Of a stretch of DNA of 64,000 nucleotides, positions 1 through 12,695 are shown piece after piece. Where the stretch lies: the NCBI GenBank assembly GCA_947034895.1, contig OX344765.1:21147001-21211000 (forward strand), in the 5' to 3' direction. The notes below the pieces were generated by a model. That model did not search any database. It had not been told where the DNA came from and saw only the letters and a list, made by a program, of their open reading frames with translations. The position numbers and the translations under genes were made by a program. Every line of letters starts with the position of its first letter. The first letter of the stretch is position 1. The DNA is from Rhytidiadelphus loreus (Eukaryota; Streptophyta; Bryopsida; Hypnales; Hylocomiaceae).

Positions 1-1574
1 AGTTAAATAAATAAGAACTTCAAAATTCAATAACTTTTCTACAATAGGTTCCAATGTCACAAAACAAAACACGTGCATCCCTCCTCGCAGAGAGCTTTCC
101 CACGATATGGAGAATGTGACCGGGGTATGCACGGTCTAGGAAATCTCACTGTAATAAACAAAACAAACAACCTAACTTAAGGTATGAATAGATCATGCAT
201 TCAAAAATTGGTTGTTGAATCTATCCAAGCACTTACTTTCATTTTAGACCATAGTTACGTAACATTGTTTAGCAATGAAGTAGGGGTCTTGTTGCATCCT
301 CAAAAAGGGGACCTACAATGAACCTAAATTATATTATATGCATGTTTATTCAAAAATGGTCAAGAAGTGGAGACAAATACAATGTTTGGAAATCTATAAC
401 TAAACCCTCCCCAAGTATCCACCATGGGATAATACCTCCCTTTACAATCCGGAGAGGGTAATTGAGCGGTTGGTTATGTATTTGCAAAACATTCTTGAAT
501 GTTTGAATGTGGCATTAAAAAGCATGATAAAAAAGAGGCTTGGTACTAGTAATGCCCCCTACCTTGTGATTTTACTTTCATGTCCTAAAAGCATGTGTGT
601 AAGATTTTTTTAAATGTTTATATCTTTGTAAAATAAATGTACCTTTACGCACACAAAATCTTCAATGAAATCAAACATCAAACATATACATCAAGAGATA
701 TAGATGGTTGGAGATAAAAATTGATTCATGCCTTATTTCATCTTTTGCTTTTCTTTCACCTCCAAAAAATCACTATGGTTGGTAATTTAATCACTAAAAG
801 AAACTTGCGTTTTAGGTGACAATCTTGGATTTTTTGGGAAGGAATTTATATTTTAATATCTTTGTTGACATCTAGTTGTTTTATGTTTTTCATGATTTTC
901 ATTGGATGTTATTGTTGACATAAAAATAGCTAGATGTCAATGTAGATAGAAAAATAATTTTTTTCCAAAAAATCCAAGATCGTTGACTAAAATGCGAGTT
1001 TCTTATAATGAATGGAATGGATTCTACTAACTAGACCATTTGTCCCCGTACATTCTCAAATGTATAGTTATGCATTGTTTTCAAATTTAATTGCTAAAGT
1101 TTCTATTTTGACAAAAAGAGTCCCAAATTGCCACTTCGTAGGGCATTGAACATAATTTATATCTAAAAAAAAATTCAAACTTCCAATCATACATGTTTAT
1201 ACCATACTCCTAAATGAATTTGTGGAAAAAAATTCAACCCGTTTGACCATAAAGATTGTAAGATTATAACGTTTGAAGTTAGAAGAAAAATAAATTCAAG
1301 CCTTGACCAAAAGGTCAACACAGTTTGATTCAACTTTGTAGAGAATTAGATGCATTATCCAACTTGGGGAATTGAGACCATTGTATAAATCGTGGTATTG
1401 ATTACTTGTATGCCAATTTTCAAAGATAATGGAGGTGTCTAACATATCCAAAACCATCTTGCAATAAGAGGATGTCCTTCCAAAAGCAACAACACAAGCA
1501 TAAATTCAATTTTACTAAAGAATTATTTTTGGAAGAATCAAATTTCGAATGGTCAATACAAAGCCTTTCTTCTC
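1..1574. other. AT-rich intergenic DNA, no gene seen
   Basis: No open frame with coding character, splice-site pattern or RNA gene is visible. Homopolymer-rich AT sequence resembles the rest of the intergenic space. Confidence 0.6.
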
Positions 1575-2538
1575 TTAACCCCTAAACGTTTGAGACTATG
1601 CTTTCATCAAAACTACTCCAAAATTGCCCTTGCATTTAAAAGGACCAAATTTTAGAAAAAAAACATTTTTAGAAACATGTAACTATGGGATCTCGTAGTA
1701 CACTGGTTTGAGAAGATGTGGAAAAAATTTCAGAATTTTCCACCATGTAGATTGCAAGATATTAACGTTTGAAGTGACAAAAATCCTTTTTTAGGCCTTG
1801 TGAAAATATGGGCAGTTCTCGGGGGAGTTGCACTTCACGAGGTCACATTTGTATGAAAAAATGTCCAAAATGGTGGTTATTCTTTGGATTCATTCCTCGA
1901 GTCAAGTTGGCTACAAGCTTGAAATTTTTTAGATCATTTGGAATTGTACAACATATAGGAAAAAAATAGTAAGTAGAAAGAAGTAGAGAATGATTAAAAA
2001 TACTAAATTGTTAACAATTTATTTATAGAATTGAAAAATGACAATCCCAATGGTTGTAATGTTGTAATAAACAATATACACCTAATGTTTTCATTTTTTT
2101 CCAAGAATATTTAAAATTGAGTTAAATAAAGGACTTCAAAGTTTATTTTAGAGTAGAGATTCTATAACTACCCACAAACTAACCCAAACTAAAATTCCTC
2201 ATAACTTTCGACTCATTGATCAAAATGGAATGATTCAAAGTTTACCACATATATAAAAATCTAGAGAATCAATTTCAAACTTTGATTTTTTTTTAAATTG
2301 GTTTTCAAAGAAGTTTTTTTTCTGCCCGGGCTGCCTGCTGGACACTAAAAGTTACATATCATGCAATAACTTTTGAATCATGTTTCCAATAGTTATGAAA
2401 ATTGTTGGGCCTTAAAGCTACTTTTCGTCCCTATATTGTGTGAAATTTTCAAAGAAAAATAAGAAAAACTCCGCCTGTATTGAGCTATCCAAAATCACTA
2501 TGTTGCCAAAAAATGTTGTTTGGACGTTCAGGGTTTAA
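1575..2538. mobile_element. TTAA-bounded non-autonomous element, family 1 copy A
   Basis: The block begins TTAACCCCTAAACG and ends CAGGGTTTAA, so its ends are inverted CCC/GGG sequences next to TTAA. It is 964 bp long, the same as the copy at 20,210-21,173, and shares its order of recognisable phrases (CATCAAAACTACTCCAAAA near the start, TTGCCAAAAAA near the end). Related copies lie at 22,329, 32,010 (truncated) and 60,420. No transposase frame is present. Calling it a DNA transposon derivative is an inference from the ends and the copy number. Confidence 0.65.
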
Positions 2539-3777
2539 TCAAGTAGGAAATAGAAAATTAAAATTAAAAACTCTCATGAACTCACGCTAGAATTTTTGCT
2601 AATGGTTCTCAAATTGTTTTCAAATTGTCATTCTTATTGCATTGAGTAAAAATTGGAAAATATACTTCTTTTTTCCTTTTCAATTGCATGTTAATTTTCT
2701 AAGCTACTACAAGAATGTGTAGAAAAATTTCATCCCATTCAACTTCATAGATTGCAAGATACAAATTTTCAAAGTTAGCCTTGAAAGGATGAGATTTATT
2801 ACCATAGTACTTTGCTAAGAATGATATGATTTATGGACCAGTAGATGCAGTCCTCATTTCCACAATAATCATGAAAATCATCTATTGGCTTATACAAAGT
2901 TCTAGAATTTAGAATTTAAGTTTAAAAAGCATGATTATCTTCTAGGATACCACCTATGTGTTAGGATCTTTCTAAAACTAATAAATTTAGTATATTCCAC
3001 ACGGATTCTTATGAGCATGTTTAGACATTTTGAATTTTTTTTTTATCATCTTTACCATTTTTCCATAAAGTTGTCAAAATTCTCTTATTTTATGCTATAC
3101 AATTTTTTGAATGTTTCTACAATCTTCTAACAATTTAAGCATCAAAGCATCTATTTTTCTTAAAAATTTCCACTAATTTTTTTTGTTCATGACTTTTGGA
3201 GAGTTTTTTTCCTTGTACTTGATATTTTATTAATACAATATTTAGATTATATAAAATATTTTTTTATTTTTTATTTTTTATTTTTATTTCTTGAATTTTT
3301 CCCCAAAATCTCAATAAGTGTTGCATGCTCTCACCCAAAATCAAGAAACGAATATAAAATCTATAATAACTACATCTAATTGCAACATATTTTTGCAAAT
3401 AAACTCTACATATTCTTGCTTAAAATCTACCATATTTATGAGAACTTAAAGTTGCTTTTGAATTCACTCATTTTTAACACTTTGAAAATTGACAATCGAT
3501 TCATACATGTATAAAAAATTCATTTGAAAGACTCAAGAATCCTTTCATGACTGCTAATGAGATCCATCAAAAGCATTTGGAATTGAACAATTACAACCAT
3601 GTGCAAAAACTTATTTGGATGAACCCCTAATGTAACATTTATTTATATTAATAAGATACTATCTATTATAGTTCCATCAAGATCTACTCTAACAACAAGT
3701 TTTGAGATTGGAAGTTTACAAAATTGTCAATGAAATTGCATGTGCTTGTTTGATTCATTTTGTAAACTTTGAATAAT
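2539..3777. other. AT-rich intergenic DNA, no gene seen
   Basis: Low-complexity A/T runs, for example around 3,230-3,300. Nothing codes and no RNA gene is seen. Confidence 0.6.
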
Positions 3778-4146
3778 CACTACAACAACGACAGTGTTTT
3801 ATGACTGCAAAAATATGACTCAGGATGACTGGCGACTACTCACAGTCATATTCTTGGAGGTCAATACCTTGGGGAGAAATATGACTGCCAGTCGTTTTTG
3901 GGCCTTGTACTTCACGGGCGTATATTATACGTCCGTTGGGAACACCAAAGTATTTCATAGGGAACGGTAGGAAACTCGTTTGAGAACATTAAATTATATT
4001 ATTGGTCATATTTTCATGGTAGTAACATTTTTTTGTTTTGGGGCAACCTAAAAAAAACATGGGCAATAAAAAAAAATATAGACAAGCCATTGTTTAAAAT
4101 TTTGAAACCTAATCACCACTTTTTAAGGGTTTTGAAACCCTAGCCA

Positions 4147-4640
4147 CTACTTCTTTTGACTCTTCTTCCTTACCTTTTGTTGTCTCTTGTCTCTTGTCTC
4201 TTTGAGTTCACTCTTGTTTCTTAGTTGTTGTGTTTTGTTGCATCTTGAGTTCACTCTTGTTTCTTAATTGTTGTGTTTTGTTGCATCTTTGAGTTCACTC
4301 TTGTTTCTTAGTTGTTGTGTTTTGTTCAGGGTTTTGTTGCATCTTGAATTCACTCTTGCTTAGTAGTTGTTGTCTTTTGTTGCATCTTCACTCTTGCTTC
4401 TTGTTTTTTTCTTTTTGCATCTTAATTCTCTCTTGTTTTTTTCTTCTTGCATCTTAATTCTTTCTTCTTTCTTACTTTTTCTTCTCTCTTTTTGTTTCTT
4501 ATTTCTTTTTGTTGCATCTTAACTTTTTGTTGTTGTTTCTTGTTACCTCTTAGTAGTTGCTCCTTATTGTTTCTTGTGCATCTTAACTTGTATTTGTTCT
4601 TATCTTTTAGCACTTGTTGCCTTTTTTCTTCTTGTTCCTT
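4147..4640 (+). repeat. Degenerate pyrimidine-rich minisatellite
   Basis: Units of roughly 45 bp containing TTCACTCTTGTTTCTTAGTTG followed by TTTTGTTGCATC recur at least five times, then decay into CTT/TTC-rich sequence. Frames through it on both strands (Phe/Leu/Cys-rich or Lys/Arg-rich) are composition artefacts. Confidence 0.85.
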
Positions 4641-5129
4641 GCATCACCATTGTTTTTCTTCTTACCCTAAATTTGTATTACATATTTTTTATTGTTGTAA
4701 ACTTTTGAAGATTGAGCTTTGTTGTATATTCATTAAAAATTAACCTCTTATTTCTTTAATTGTATATGCAAGCAACAAAATTGGAACAAAGTCGTTGGAG
4801 GCTACTTGCAACTCACTTCATATTATTGTAAGAAATATAGTCTCTATTGACTTGTGTAAATAATTCATTGTGATATACATATTTTGTATTTGTGACTAAT
4901 AAATTATAAATGTCATTAAAACGAGTCACATTCCTTCTTATATATTCCCTCTCCAATATAATTGTTTCTTGTATATCTTTAAAATCATATGTATTTGTTT
5001 TTAACTACATGAAATCTTTTATTCAATTGTTAAATCATTTTAATGTATGATTGCAAATATGCTTAGGTATCCTACAACCGTTGTATGATTTGTTCAATTC
5101 ATAGTTCAAAATACATATCAATAAATAAA

Positions 5130-5480
5130 ATGACTACTTGGAGTCACAAAATGATTATAATAATTTCCGAAAAATGACTAGGTGCTCTCAGTATGACTGA
5201 AAAATATGATTGAGAAGAGTCGTTTTACAAATCATCAAAAAATATGACTCACCGCAGTTATATTTCACATGACTACAGAATATGATTCACTGCAATCATA
5301 TTTCGCATGACTGCAAAATATGACTAACCACAGTCATATTCTACGTCATCAAAAAATATGACTCAATGTAGTCATATTCCACAAAATATAACTTACCACT
5401 GTCATATTCCATGTCATCAAAAAATATGATTGAACGCAGTCATATTCCATGTAGGATTTTTTCATTTACCCGGGCAATTC
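5130..5480. repeat. Subterminal array of ATATGACT / AGTCATAT motifs
   Basis: Many copies of ATATGACT, each followed a few bases later by an inverted AGTCATAT, occur in about 350 bp near the right end of the CACTA element; a few also occur just inside its left end. The inverted pairs make short palindromes such as ATATGACT-NNNN-CAGTCATAT. Spacing is irregular and there are no spacers of constant length. Confidence 0.8.
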
Positions 5481-5726
5481 AAGAAAAAGTCAAAGAAAGT
5501 CAAAATATATGCCTTGTTGGCATACTATGGCTAATTATGGGTATTTATACCCCTCAACTTATATGACTGCCAATATGACTGATGTTTGAAGTAACTGCTT
5601 CTAAACGACTGCAGTCAATCATATTTTGAGTCATCTACAGTGAATTATGCGTGAGTCATATTTTTTGATTTTACAACTCACTTCAGTTGTTTTTTGCAGT
5701 CATAAAACATTGCTTTTGTTGTAGTG

Positions 5727-8700
5727 AATATAATATCAAAAAATCTCATGTTAGTTTCTTAATATATGCATAGTTGTAGAATTTCAAAATCCTTCATTGC
5801 AAATATTTTATAGTTTAAAGAGTGCAATTATGCTTCGCTTCAGGAATTGATTATCCTAGTTTTAGTTAGTCTTGGTCCAATTTTGTAGAAATTTTTAGTA
5901 TTATTGGTAAATTTCAGTATAGTTTCAAATTTTGAAATCTTTAATTATTGGTTGAGAGTATCAGAGCATTAGAGTTGCTTTACACTCAGATGTTGGGCCA
6001 ATTCTCTTTCATGTTGATAGCACAAAATTTCAGCCCCTTCTAAGCTTAAGGTTGTCCTCAACTACTTGTCAAAATAAGATTATAACGGGTCAATTCTCCC
6101 ATATGTAAAGGCCTCCTTTACACCAATTTTCCATGAGTTTGATTGCGCAAACTCCAATGGATCTGATTTGTTGGAAATAATAACATTTTATTTTTAAAGA
6201 ATTAATTGAAATCTAACAATGTTGCAGTTGCAGCAAGCTCGGGCCATACCACATCATGTTTTTTTTGGAATAAAAAATTAATTCTACCAAAATGGCCCAC
6301 CTTCTAGATGTAAAGATTTGGGATTGATTTTAGAGTTTTGTCCAATCACAAATAAAGATTTTTGGCCTTTGACACAACAAATTGGCTTGACTTTTAGGTG
6401 TAAAGCAACTCTTAGTGTAAAAACAACACAAATAATCACATACACACATGTAAATATATAATTATTATTATTTGTGGCCTTTTAAGTTTGAGATGAACCA
6501 TCATGATTTTAATACACCTTAATGTATAAGGATGTTGTGGACCCAAGTGATCCAATGGATGATAGAGAATCCTTTTATGTAAGACAATAGTGCATATGTT
6601 CATCCTTGAAATTTTATGCGAAAAAGGGAGGTCTTACATAGTAGATTCACCTCCAATGAGTGCTTTTAGGTTTTTTAAGTACCCAAAAGGATGATTTCTA
6701 CATTGACTAGCCCATTTGTATAGGATTCATCTCAACCAATTCCTTCTTCTTGTCCTAAGCTCCCAACTTTTGTCGCAAATTTAAGTTATCTATGTGAAAA
6801 TGGCCCTTCAATATCTTAACACCAATTTGCCCAGATATTCTTCAAATCTAGATTGAATTCCTTTATTTCCTCTTCATTAATTTGAACCGGGGTACTAATC
6901 TTTCAAAGAGCAAGTATCATAAATATATTTGAATATCACCATATTCAGAGTTACATTTACACTCATACAAAAAGCAAAAATTAGGAACATATTTAATGAA
7001 TGGAACTCAATCTCTAAATATTTGATCCAAAAACTTGTAAAAGTTCTGAGGGGGGGACGGGAAGGGGGTCTTTAAAATGGGCCAAAATTCCCAAGAATTT
7101 GAACAATTTGTTTGCTAATTTTTTGTCAACTTCTAAAGACCCATGGGCTAAAAATTTACAAATGCTTACAAAATTGTCAAGAATTAGTTTTCTAAAAAAG
7201 GGATATTATTCAAATTTTATTAATTTATTGGGATTTGTTCCTACAGAATCTTATTCTTGAATAGTATAAGAGTTGCATATAAAAAAATTGGGATCTAATG
7301 GATAATGTATGTGTGAGAACAAGTTTGCGAAGTAGAGCCAAAATGCTTTTTCCAAGATTGCTCAAGTTTTTGACAATGTGACTTTGGTTAACCTATTCAA
7401 GTACATTGTTCCAAAATTTTAGAGTGAATATCTCCACAGATTGCAAGTTCAATGTGCCTGAACTACAAAATATAGGCTTTTCTAGCCCATCCTAAAGGTG
7501 AAGTTTTTCTTCAACATTTAAAATAACAAAATCATTTTGTCCTATATCTTGTGCATTTTAGTCAATATTATGGAAAAAGATGAATTAAAAACTCTTTCAT
7601 ATTCATCTTTAAGAAAATTATTAATTGGAAGATGGTACTAAATGAAAGAAATAAACTAAATCACTGATAACTTTTATAAGAAATGAGAATTGTTAATCCC
7701 AATGATGAGAATGTTCTTATAAACAATTAGTATCTTTATAATTTGTTTTTATTTGAAAATCTCCAAAATAGAGTGTAAAAGATGCCTTTATATTTATTTT
7801 TCTACCTTCATTGCCTGGAATTGAATGGTTCAAATGTTTTTGAGTAGGCATCAATCTATACAATTCAAAATTCAAAATTAATTTTTTTTTAGAATATAGT
7901 TTTGTTGCCTATTTTGACATTGAAATTTAAAAACTTTATAACTTTTGCAATATTTATTGGAATAATGTAAAACTAAGCATCCATCACCAATAAATTTACC
8001 CAGTGTTGAATGTTTCATACCAATGTCAAGGTATTCACTCATGTATTCAATATTTGTAAAAAAAAGAGGTCTTAGATTAGCAAATTATAGAGTTGGTATT
8101 TGGTGCCAAAGACTACCATGGACATTAGTTTGGTACTCTTATCAAACTTTAACTTACCCTTGTCTTATATCTTGTCTTTTAAATGGATAGTAAGTTAATG
8201 CTCATGACTTCATCTCTTCTACTAAAAATTATGTACAATTTTTTTGGGGGGGCATGATAAAATCAATTGTTTCAAAAATTTACATAAAAACTTCAACAAG
8301 TAAGCTCGGTGTAACAACAAAAAAAAGATACTTAAAACATTAAAGGTACCTTTTTAGATGGGGCAAGCCAATATCATTAAATAAATTTACAAAAGAGTTG
8401 AGGTAATGTACAAGTGTCAAGGCATCTACATCATATGAGCCCTTAACACATCCAACACTTGCCAAACTTGCATCATGCGCCTCAAAATATTCTCATGGCA
8501 CTCAATCCTACCATGTTAGGCATTGGCCCTTGAAATCACTATTCATCTCGACCCCTAAAAGCCCAAGGGGTTCATACAAAATACAAATGTGTTGTAAAAT
8601 ATAAGTTCTAAAACTTTTTTGAAGTTTGCATCAAAGAAGACAATGTGAAGCATGAAAACTAGAAAGTATCCGTATAGTCAAAATTATAAAACACTTTCTT

Positions 8701-8892
8701 CAAATAGGAAGCTTTTCAACACTAGGCAAATTCTAAACACTTTGTGCTATTTCTCTTATAATTTTTGTTTGATCGTAGCGATCTTAGTTTTGAATATAAA
8801 TATTGAAAGACAACCCAATCTTCTTCTTTTAAATGAAAAAAATTGAAATTTTTCTTGAGTGTGTTAGATGTAAACTTTGAGCACCTCAAATT
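5727..8892. other. AT-rich intergenic DNA with one family-3 repeat copy
   Basis: About 6,510-6,740 carries the dispersed phrase CACCTCCAATGAGTGCTTTT followed by AAAAGGATGATTTCTACA. It is also found near 21,480 and 24,830 and inverted near 25,380. The rest shows no gene. Confidence 0.55.
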
Positions 8893-9000
8893 TAGTGCCC
8901 CACTCCTATTCTAGTCCCTTCTTCTAAGCCACTTGTGGCTGGTAGCTTTTGTAATCTTCCATGGCAATGAAATCCCGTTACATTTGTTAAAAAATATAAA
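8893..9000 (+). mobile_element. 5'-truncated non-LTR retroposon tail
   Basis: The sequence GCCACTTGTGGCTGGTAGCTTTTGTAA... GGCAATGAAATCCCG...CATTTGTT ends in an A-rich tail. It closely resembles 32,950-33,110. The flanks carry an imperfect direct repeat (AAATTTAGTGCCC on the left, AAATTTAGCACCC on the right), consistent with a target-site duplication. Assignment to LINE-type 3' ends is inferred from this structure. Confidence 0.55.
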
Positions 9001-10065
9001 AATTTAGCACCCATACATGCAAATGCTCTCTCATGACTCCTCTATGTCTCCTTGAGTTCTTCCAAGAATTTGATAAAAAGCATCTATGGGTGCTTAAGTT
9101 TAGTTTACGATGCCAATGAGTATTTTTCCTTTTTGTTGAGAGTCCGATCACTGCTACTTTAATCAACAGTCCGAGGTGTCCTTCACCCAAGCCTTCCTTC
9201 CTTCCTTGTAAGGTACCGTTTGTGTGACACAATTCAATCATTGCCCTACATGTTCACTAATTAATTTGCATCACTGGACTTAATTTCAATTAGTACATGG
9301 GGTTGTTGGGTACCAGTGTCCTCCCCCAAAGGCCAAAATTGATCATAGACAATCGATCCATAGATGTCTACACCGTGAAGTACTTTGACAAGTTAAGTTA
9401 TAATTAATTATTAATAGGCACGATCTTGGCAAAATATCATAGATATCCAATTGATGGATGTCCACGAGGGGAAGTACTTAACTTCGACCAGTTAAGTTTT
9501 TTTTTTTTTTTTTTAAACGACCAGTTAAATTATAGTCGGCACGATCTTGCAATTGGGGAAGCAAGTTGACTGGATGCCCAACAAGGGAAGCTCAATGATG
9601 CCTGCCCGGGGTCATTGAAGGTCCAAGATTTTACAGTGGGGAAAGATTTATTTAAGCTTAACTTACTGGAAGGACCATCTTATGTGTTTTTTTGGTACTT
9701 CAGCCCCAAAAAACACCTTCCCGGCATCATCACGGCTTCATGTGCAAATCAAATGACAATATGAGTTTCAATTCCAGGACGGATCTGGAATACAAGGAGG
9801 ATCCCTGTCTGAGTACACTCTAATGGCACAAAAAATAAATGATAAAAAAAATATAAAATCATGTCACTATGTTAATATCAAATAAAATGTTGCTTTCATT
9901 TGTTCAACTACATAAGCTAATTCAATTAGTGTGCTTTGGAGTAATAATGCGACTTCCATGAGTAGTAAGGATGTGTTTTGGCACCAAGCTCTCTTTCTAT
10001 ATAGCTAGGTGTTACAAGACCTTCCATTTCTACTAGTGTTAATTATCTAAAAAATGAGATTGAAC
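9001..10065. other. Intergenic DNA, no gene seen
   Basis: Contains a T-run at about 9,497-9,514, followed by the direct echo GACCAGTTAA on both sides. No coding exon is recognised. Confidence 0.5.
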
Positions 10066-10671
10066 TTAATTTGTATAGGACTGAGGTACATTTTTGGCAA
10101 AAAATATTGTCAAAAAATGCCACTTTTTACGGTAATGAGAAAAAATGATTTTCTTCTTCTTTTAGAACCGTACAAATTTATATTGGACTACTATGGGAAT
10201 GTGTGGAATTTTTTTTAGAAACTTAGACTCCACAAATTGAAAGATTACTAATAATGTTTGAAGTTAGAAGGAAAAAGTTTTCTTTTGCCCTTGTGTGATA
10301 GGGTTAGCAGACTGTAACTCCTCCTAAAGTGAGATTTTTGTACTAGACATGTTTTATTTTTATTATTTATGGTTGCATCCTATACATGTTAGTTACATAT
10401 CTACCAAATTTCAAAAGTTGAGGAGGAGTTTTGCACATGTTGACCAAAGTTGCGACCAAGTTACCCCAAAAGTTCAAAGTAGCATAACTATTGATTTGAG
10501 CACCCAATTGGAATAAAAAATCCCACCAAGACGGGATATGTTCAAACCTTGATAGGAATCCCCCCACCTTTTGTCAAATTTTCATAAACATCAAACCCAA
10601 AATGACTTTGTGCCTAACTACTTGAGATTTCTTGCGTACTTTGAATGATCACTTGGTCCTTTAGGGATTAA
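10066..10671. mobile_element. TTAA-bounded element, family 2
   Basis: It ends GGTCCTTTAGGGATTAA. Internally it tracks the element at 13,871-14,451: both contain a GCCACTTTTTA...TGAGAAAAAATG phrase, AACCGTACAAATTT, CTCCTCCTA, and GTTGAGGAGGAGTTTTGCA or a near variant. The left boundary is degenerate and set at the nearest TTAA. Non-coding. Confidence 0.55.
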
Positions 10672-11217
10672 GATGCATATGAATACTATATACTTTATTT
10701 TGGAAACATTTTGATTGATGAGATATGAATATTTGTCTAGGACTTTCCTTCTTCATCTTCAACCTGATTTATTGAATTGGTCCCTATTTCATTTTACTAA
10801 GGTCCAAGTCCAATTAGCAGATCATTATTTTAATGTTCTCTTAGGGTTCCATTTGCATCTACTTTGGGGATCGAGTGATATTAGCTAGTTTTAAGGAATT
10901 AGGGTTTACATTTTGGATTTTTGCCTTCATATCAATAGTCCCAAACAAAATGTGGATAAAAATGTAGAAAACTTATATTGTATGTGAAATTGGAAATTCT
11001 AACAAATCAAACATGAGCTGCTCAACTCAAATGAGAAAAGTTGGATACGTCTAGGATACTAATTTGTAGTGAAATTTTCCAAAAAGCATTTAGTAAAAAT
11101 TACAAAATATTATTCAAAATCTAAATGGTGAATGAATCAAAATAGACTATGAGAAGAAAAAAAGTTGAAGTCCATTAGACTTGTAGAGAGTCATGTGTCT
11201 TTGAGGTCTTTCACCTC

Positions 11218-11623
11218 TTAATCCCTTTAGGATGTTAGTAGCCCAAACTGGCCTACGAATTTTATACAATACAGTATGCCTTGCCTTAATTGGGTCCTCT
11301 TTCCAATGTTTTTGCTTTCCATTAAATGTGTAGTGAGCTTTAATGTGTTTTTGTTGTATGGTTTGAGGTGGGCAAATGTAAGTGGATGGCTCATTTCTTC
11401 TATCCTTTTGTTCAACATGTGATTCTTCTCATTAATTGTTGAAATTCAATTCAAGTCTTGGGATGTGAGATAAAAATGCAAAATTTTGGATAAAATTATT
11501 AATCTACTGATGGAAACTTGTGCACTATCACATTTTCAGATTTCATACTTTAATGCGAGTCAGACTGTATTTTACTACGTAGTATACAAAAGTGTACACC
11601 TGCTAACATCCTAAAGGGGTTAA
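11218..11623. mobile_element. 406-bp TTAA-flanked MITE
   Basis: Left end TTAATCCCTTTAGGATGTTA and right end TAACATCCTAAAGGGGTTAA are near-perfect inverted repeats of about 20 bp, with TTAA at both outer edges. The interior is non-coding. This is the cleanest example of the TTAA/CCCTNAAGG end type in the window. Confidence 0.8.
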
Positions 11624-12320
11624 AAGACAAGGTTTGTGTTCCTACCATGCCTCTTCCATGACCCTGCTCAACATCCTATGATCTACAAGGTGACTAAAAT
11701 ATGCACTTCCATATCACCTAACACCTCTAGATTCCTCTTTTGATTTGGAATACCTTTCATATTAAGTTCAACAACAAGTGCCATACACAAAGTGTATAAG
11801 ATTTTGATACAAAACACATTGAGGACAAATTCCATCTTTTTGAGCTTCAAGAAATTTGTTTTATTTTGTTTGTTACAGTGAGATCTTGGGAACCATGCGT
11901 CCTCGAGTTACATTCTTAGTATCATCGGAAAGCTCTCAACAAGAAAGGGTGCATGGATTTTGTTTTGTGGCGTTCCAACTGAAGATAGAAAAAGATATTG
12001 AATTTCAAATATTTGCATTTATGGATTAGAAAAATTATGCTTTACTTTTATTTTATTGTTGATGAGATTCACTCACCCCAGGCCTGGTTGTGTTCCTTGT
12101 TTTTTTTTCTCCCCCCTGGGCAGCAGTTTTGTACACAACTCTCGACCATTTGTATGCTATAGGGGTAAGGTACACGAAATTTATGTCATTCAAATCATCC
12201 TGTCCTCCTCGGTCGATGTTTCGACCTCCTTCCTTTCTTCCTTGAAGGACTGACTGCGTTGGTAATTACACCAGCACATTGAAGCCAACATGGTAGTTTG
12301 CAAGGACATGGTAAAACTTG
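11624..12320. other. Intergenic DNA, no gene seen
   Basis: No exon, RNA gene or well-defined repeat recognised. A frame near 12,056-12,253 lacks codon or splice support. Confidence 0.5.
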
Positions 12321-12324
12321 CACT

Positions 12325-12695
12325 AAAGTAAGTTAGTTTGCTCTTAAGAGCCAATTGCATTTGGGGGGAACCTAAACTCCTTGAAACAAATTTTTTTTTT
12401 TTTTTTGACACAAATGAAAAGGAATTCCATTGCACAAAGAAAAATACTCCTTGAAACAATTTTCAGTTGAAATTTTGGAAGGAAGAAAAATGAAACTGGC
12501 ATCTAACTTAAACACAAATCATTTTATGTATTTTGGACCTTTGTGGAATTGGTTATAAATTTTTGAAGTTGAAACGCAGTGGTCACTAAAAGCGACCACC
12601 TTCTGAAAATGTACATTATTGCTACATTGAGAAAAGCAAAATGTACATTTGTGTTAGAGGTTGCTTTTTGAGCACCCTACCTTAACGCCTTAACG
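12325..12695 (+). mobile_element. Dispersed DNA element related to the 33.5-34.4 kb pair, carrying a retroposon insertion
   Basis: The stretch from GAGCCAATTGCATTTGGGGG to TTGCTTTTTGAGCACCCTA matches, in order, 33,490-33,830 and the inverse of 33,835-34,375 (TGCATTTG, ACTCCTTGAAA, GGCATCTAA, TTTTTGAAG, AAGCAAAATGTACA). A 56-bp retroposon sits inside it at 12,390-12,445. Ends near GAAAGCAAC/GTTGCTTT suggest short terminal inverted repeats. Confidence 0.6.
12390..12445 (-). mobile_element. Tiny 5'-truncated retroposon with 14-bp target duplication
   Basis: On the minus strand this reads CTTTGTGCAATGGAATTCC, then TTTTCATTTGTGTC and a 16-A tail. It is flanked by exact copies of ACTCCTTGAAACAA at 12,376-12,389 and 12,446-12,459. 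The related element at 34.3 kb has one ACTCCTTGAAA-type site and no insert, so the empty site is visible in the window. Target-primed reverse transcription is the established mechanism that leaves such marks. Confidence 0.88.

Larger units (their letters stand above)
3778..5726. mobile_element. Non-autonomous CACTA (En/Spm-type) transposon
   Basis: The left end reads CACTACAACAACGACAGTG and the right end is the inverted form of CACTACAACAAAAGCAATG. Both continue into the shared phrase TTTTATGACTGCAAAAA. The three bases outside each end are AAT, a 3-bp target duplication as expected for the CACTA superfamily. The 1,949-bp interior has no transposase, only a pyrimidine-rich minisatellite (4,147-4,640) and an array of ATATGACT/AGTCATAT motifs near the right end. 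In known CACTA elements such subterminal arrays bind the element's own DNA-binding protein; that role here is inferred. Confidence 0.9.

Noticed and set aside
4422..4743. Lys-rich and Phe/Leu-rich small proteins
   Set aside because: They lie in the pyrimidine minisatellite of the CACTA element.
5130..5480. CRISPR-like array of short palindromic repeats
   Set aside because: Repeat length and spacing are irregular, the motifs lie inside a plant CACTA transposon and there are no unique spacers of constant size.
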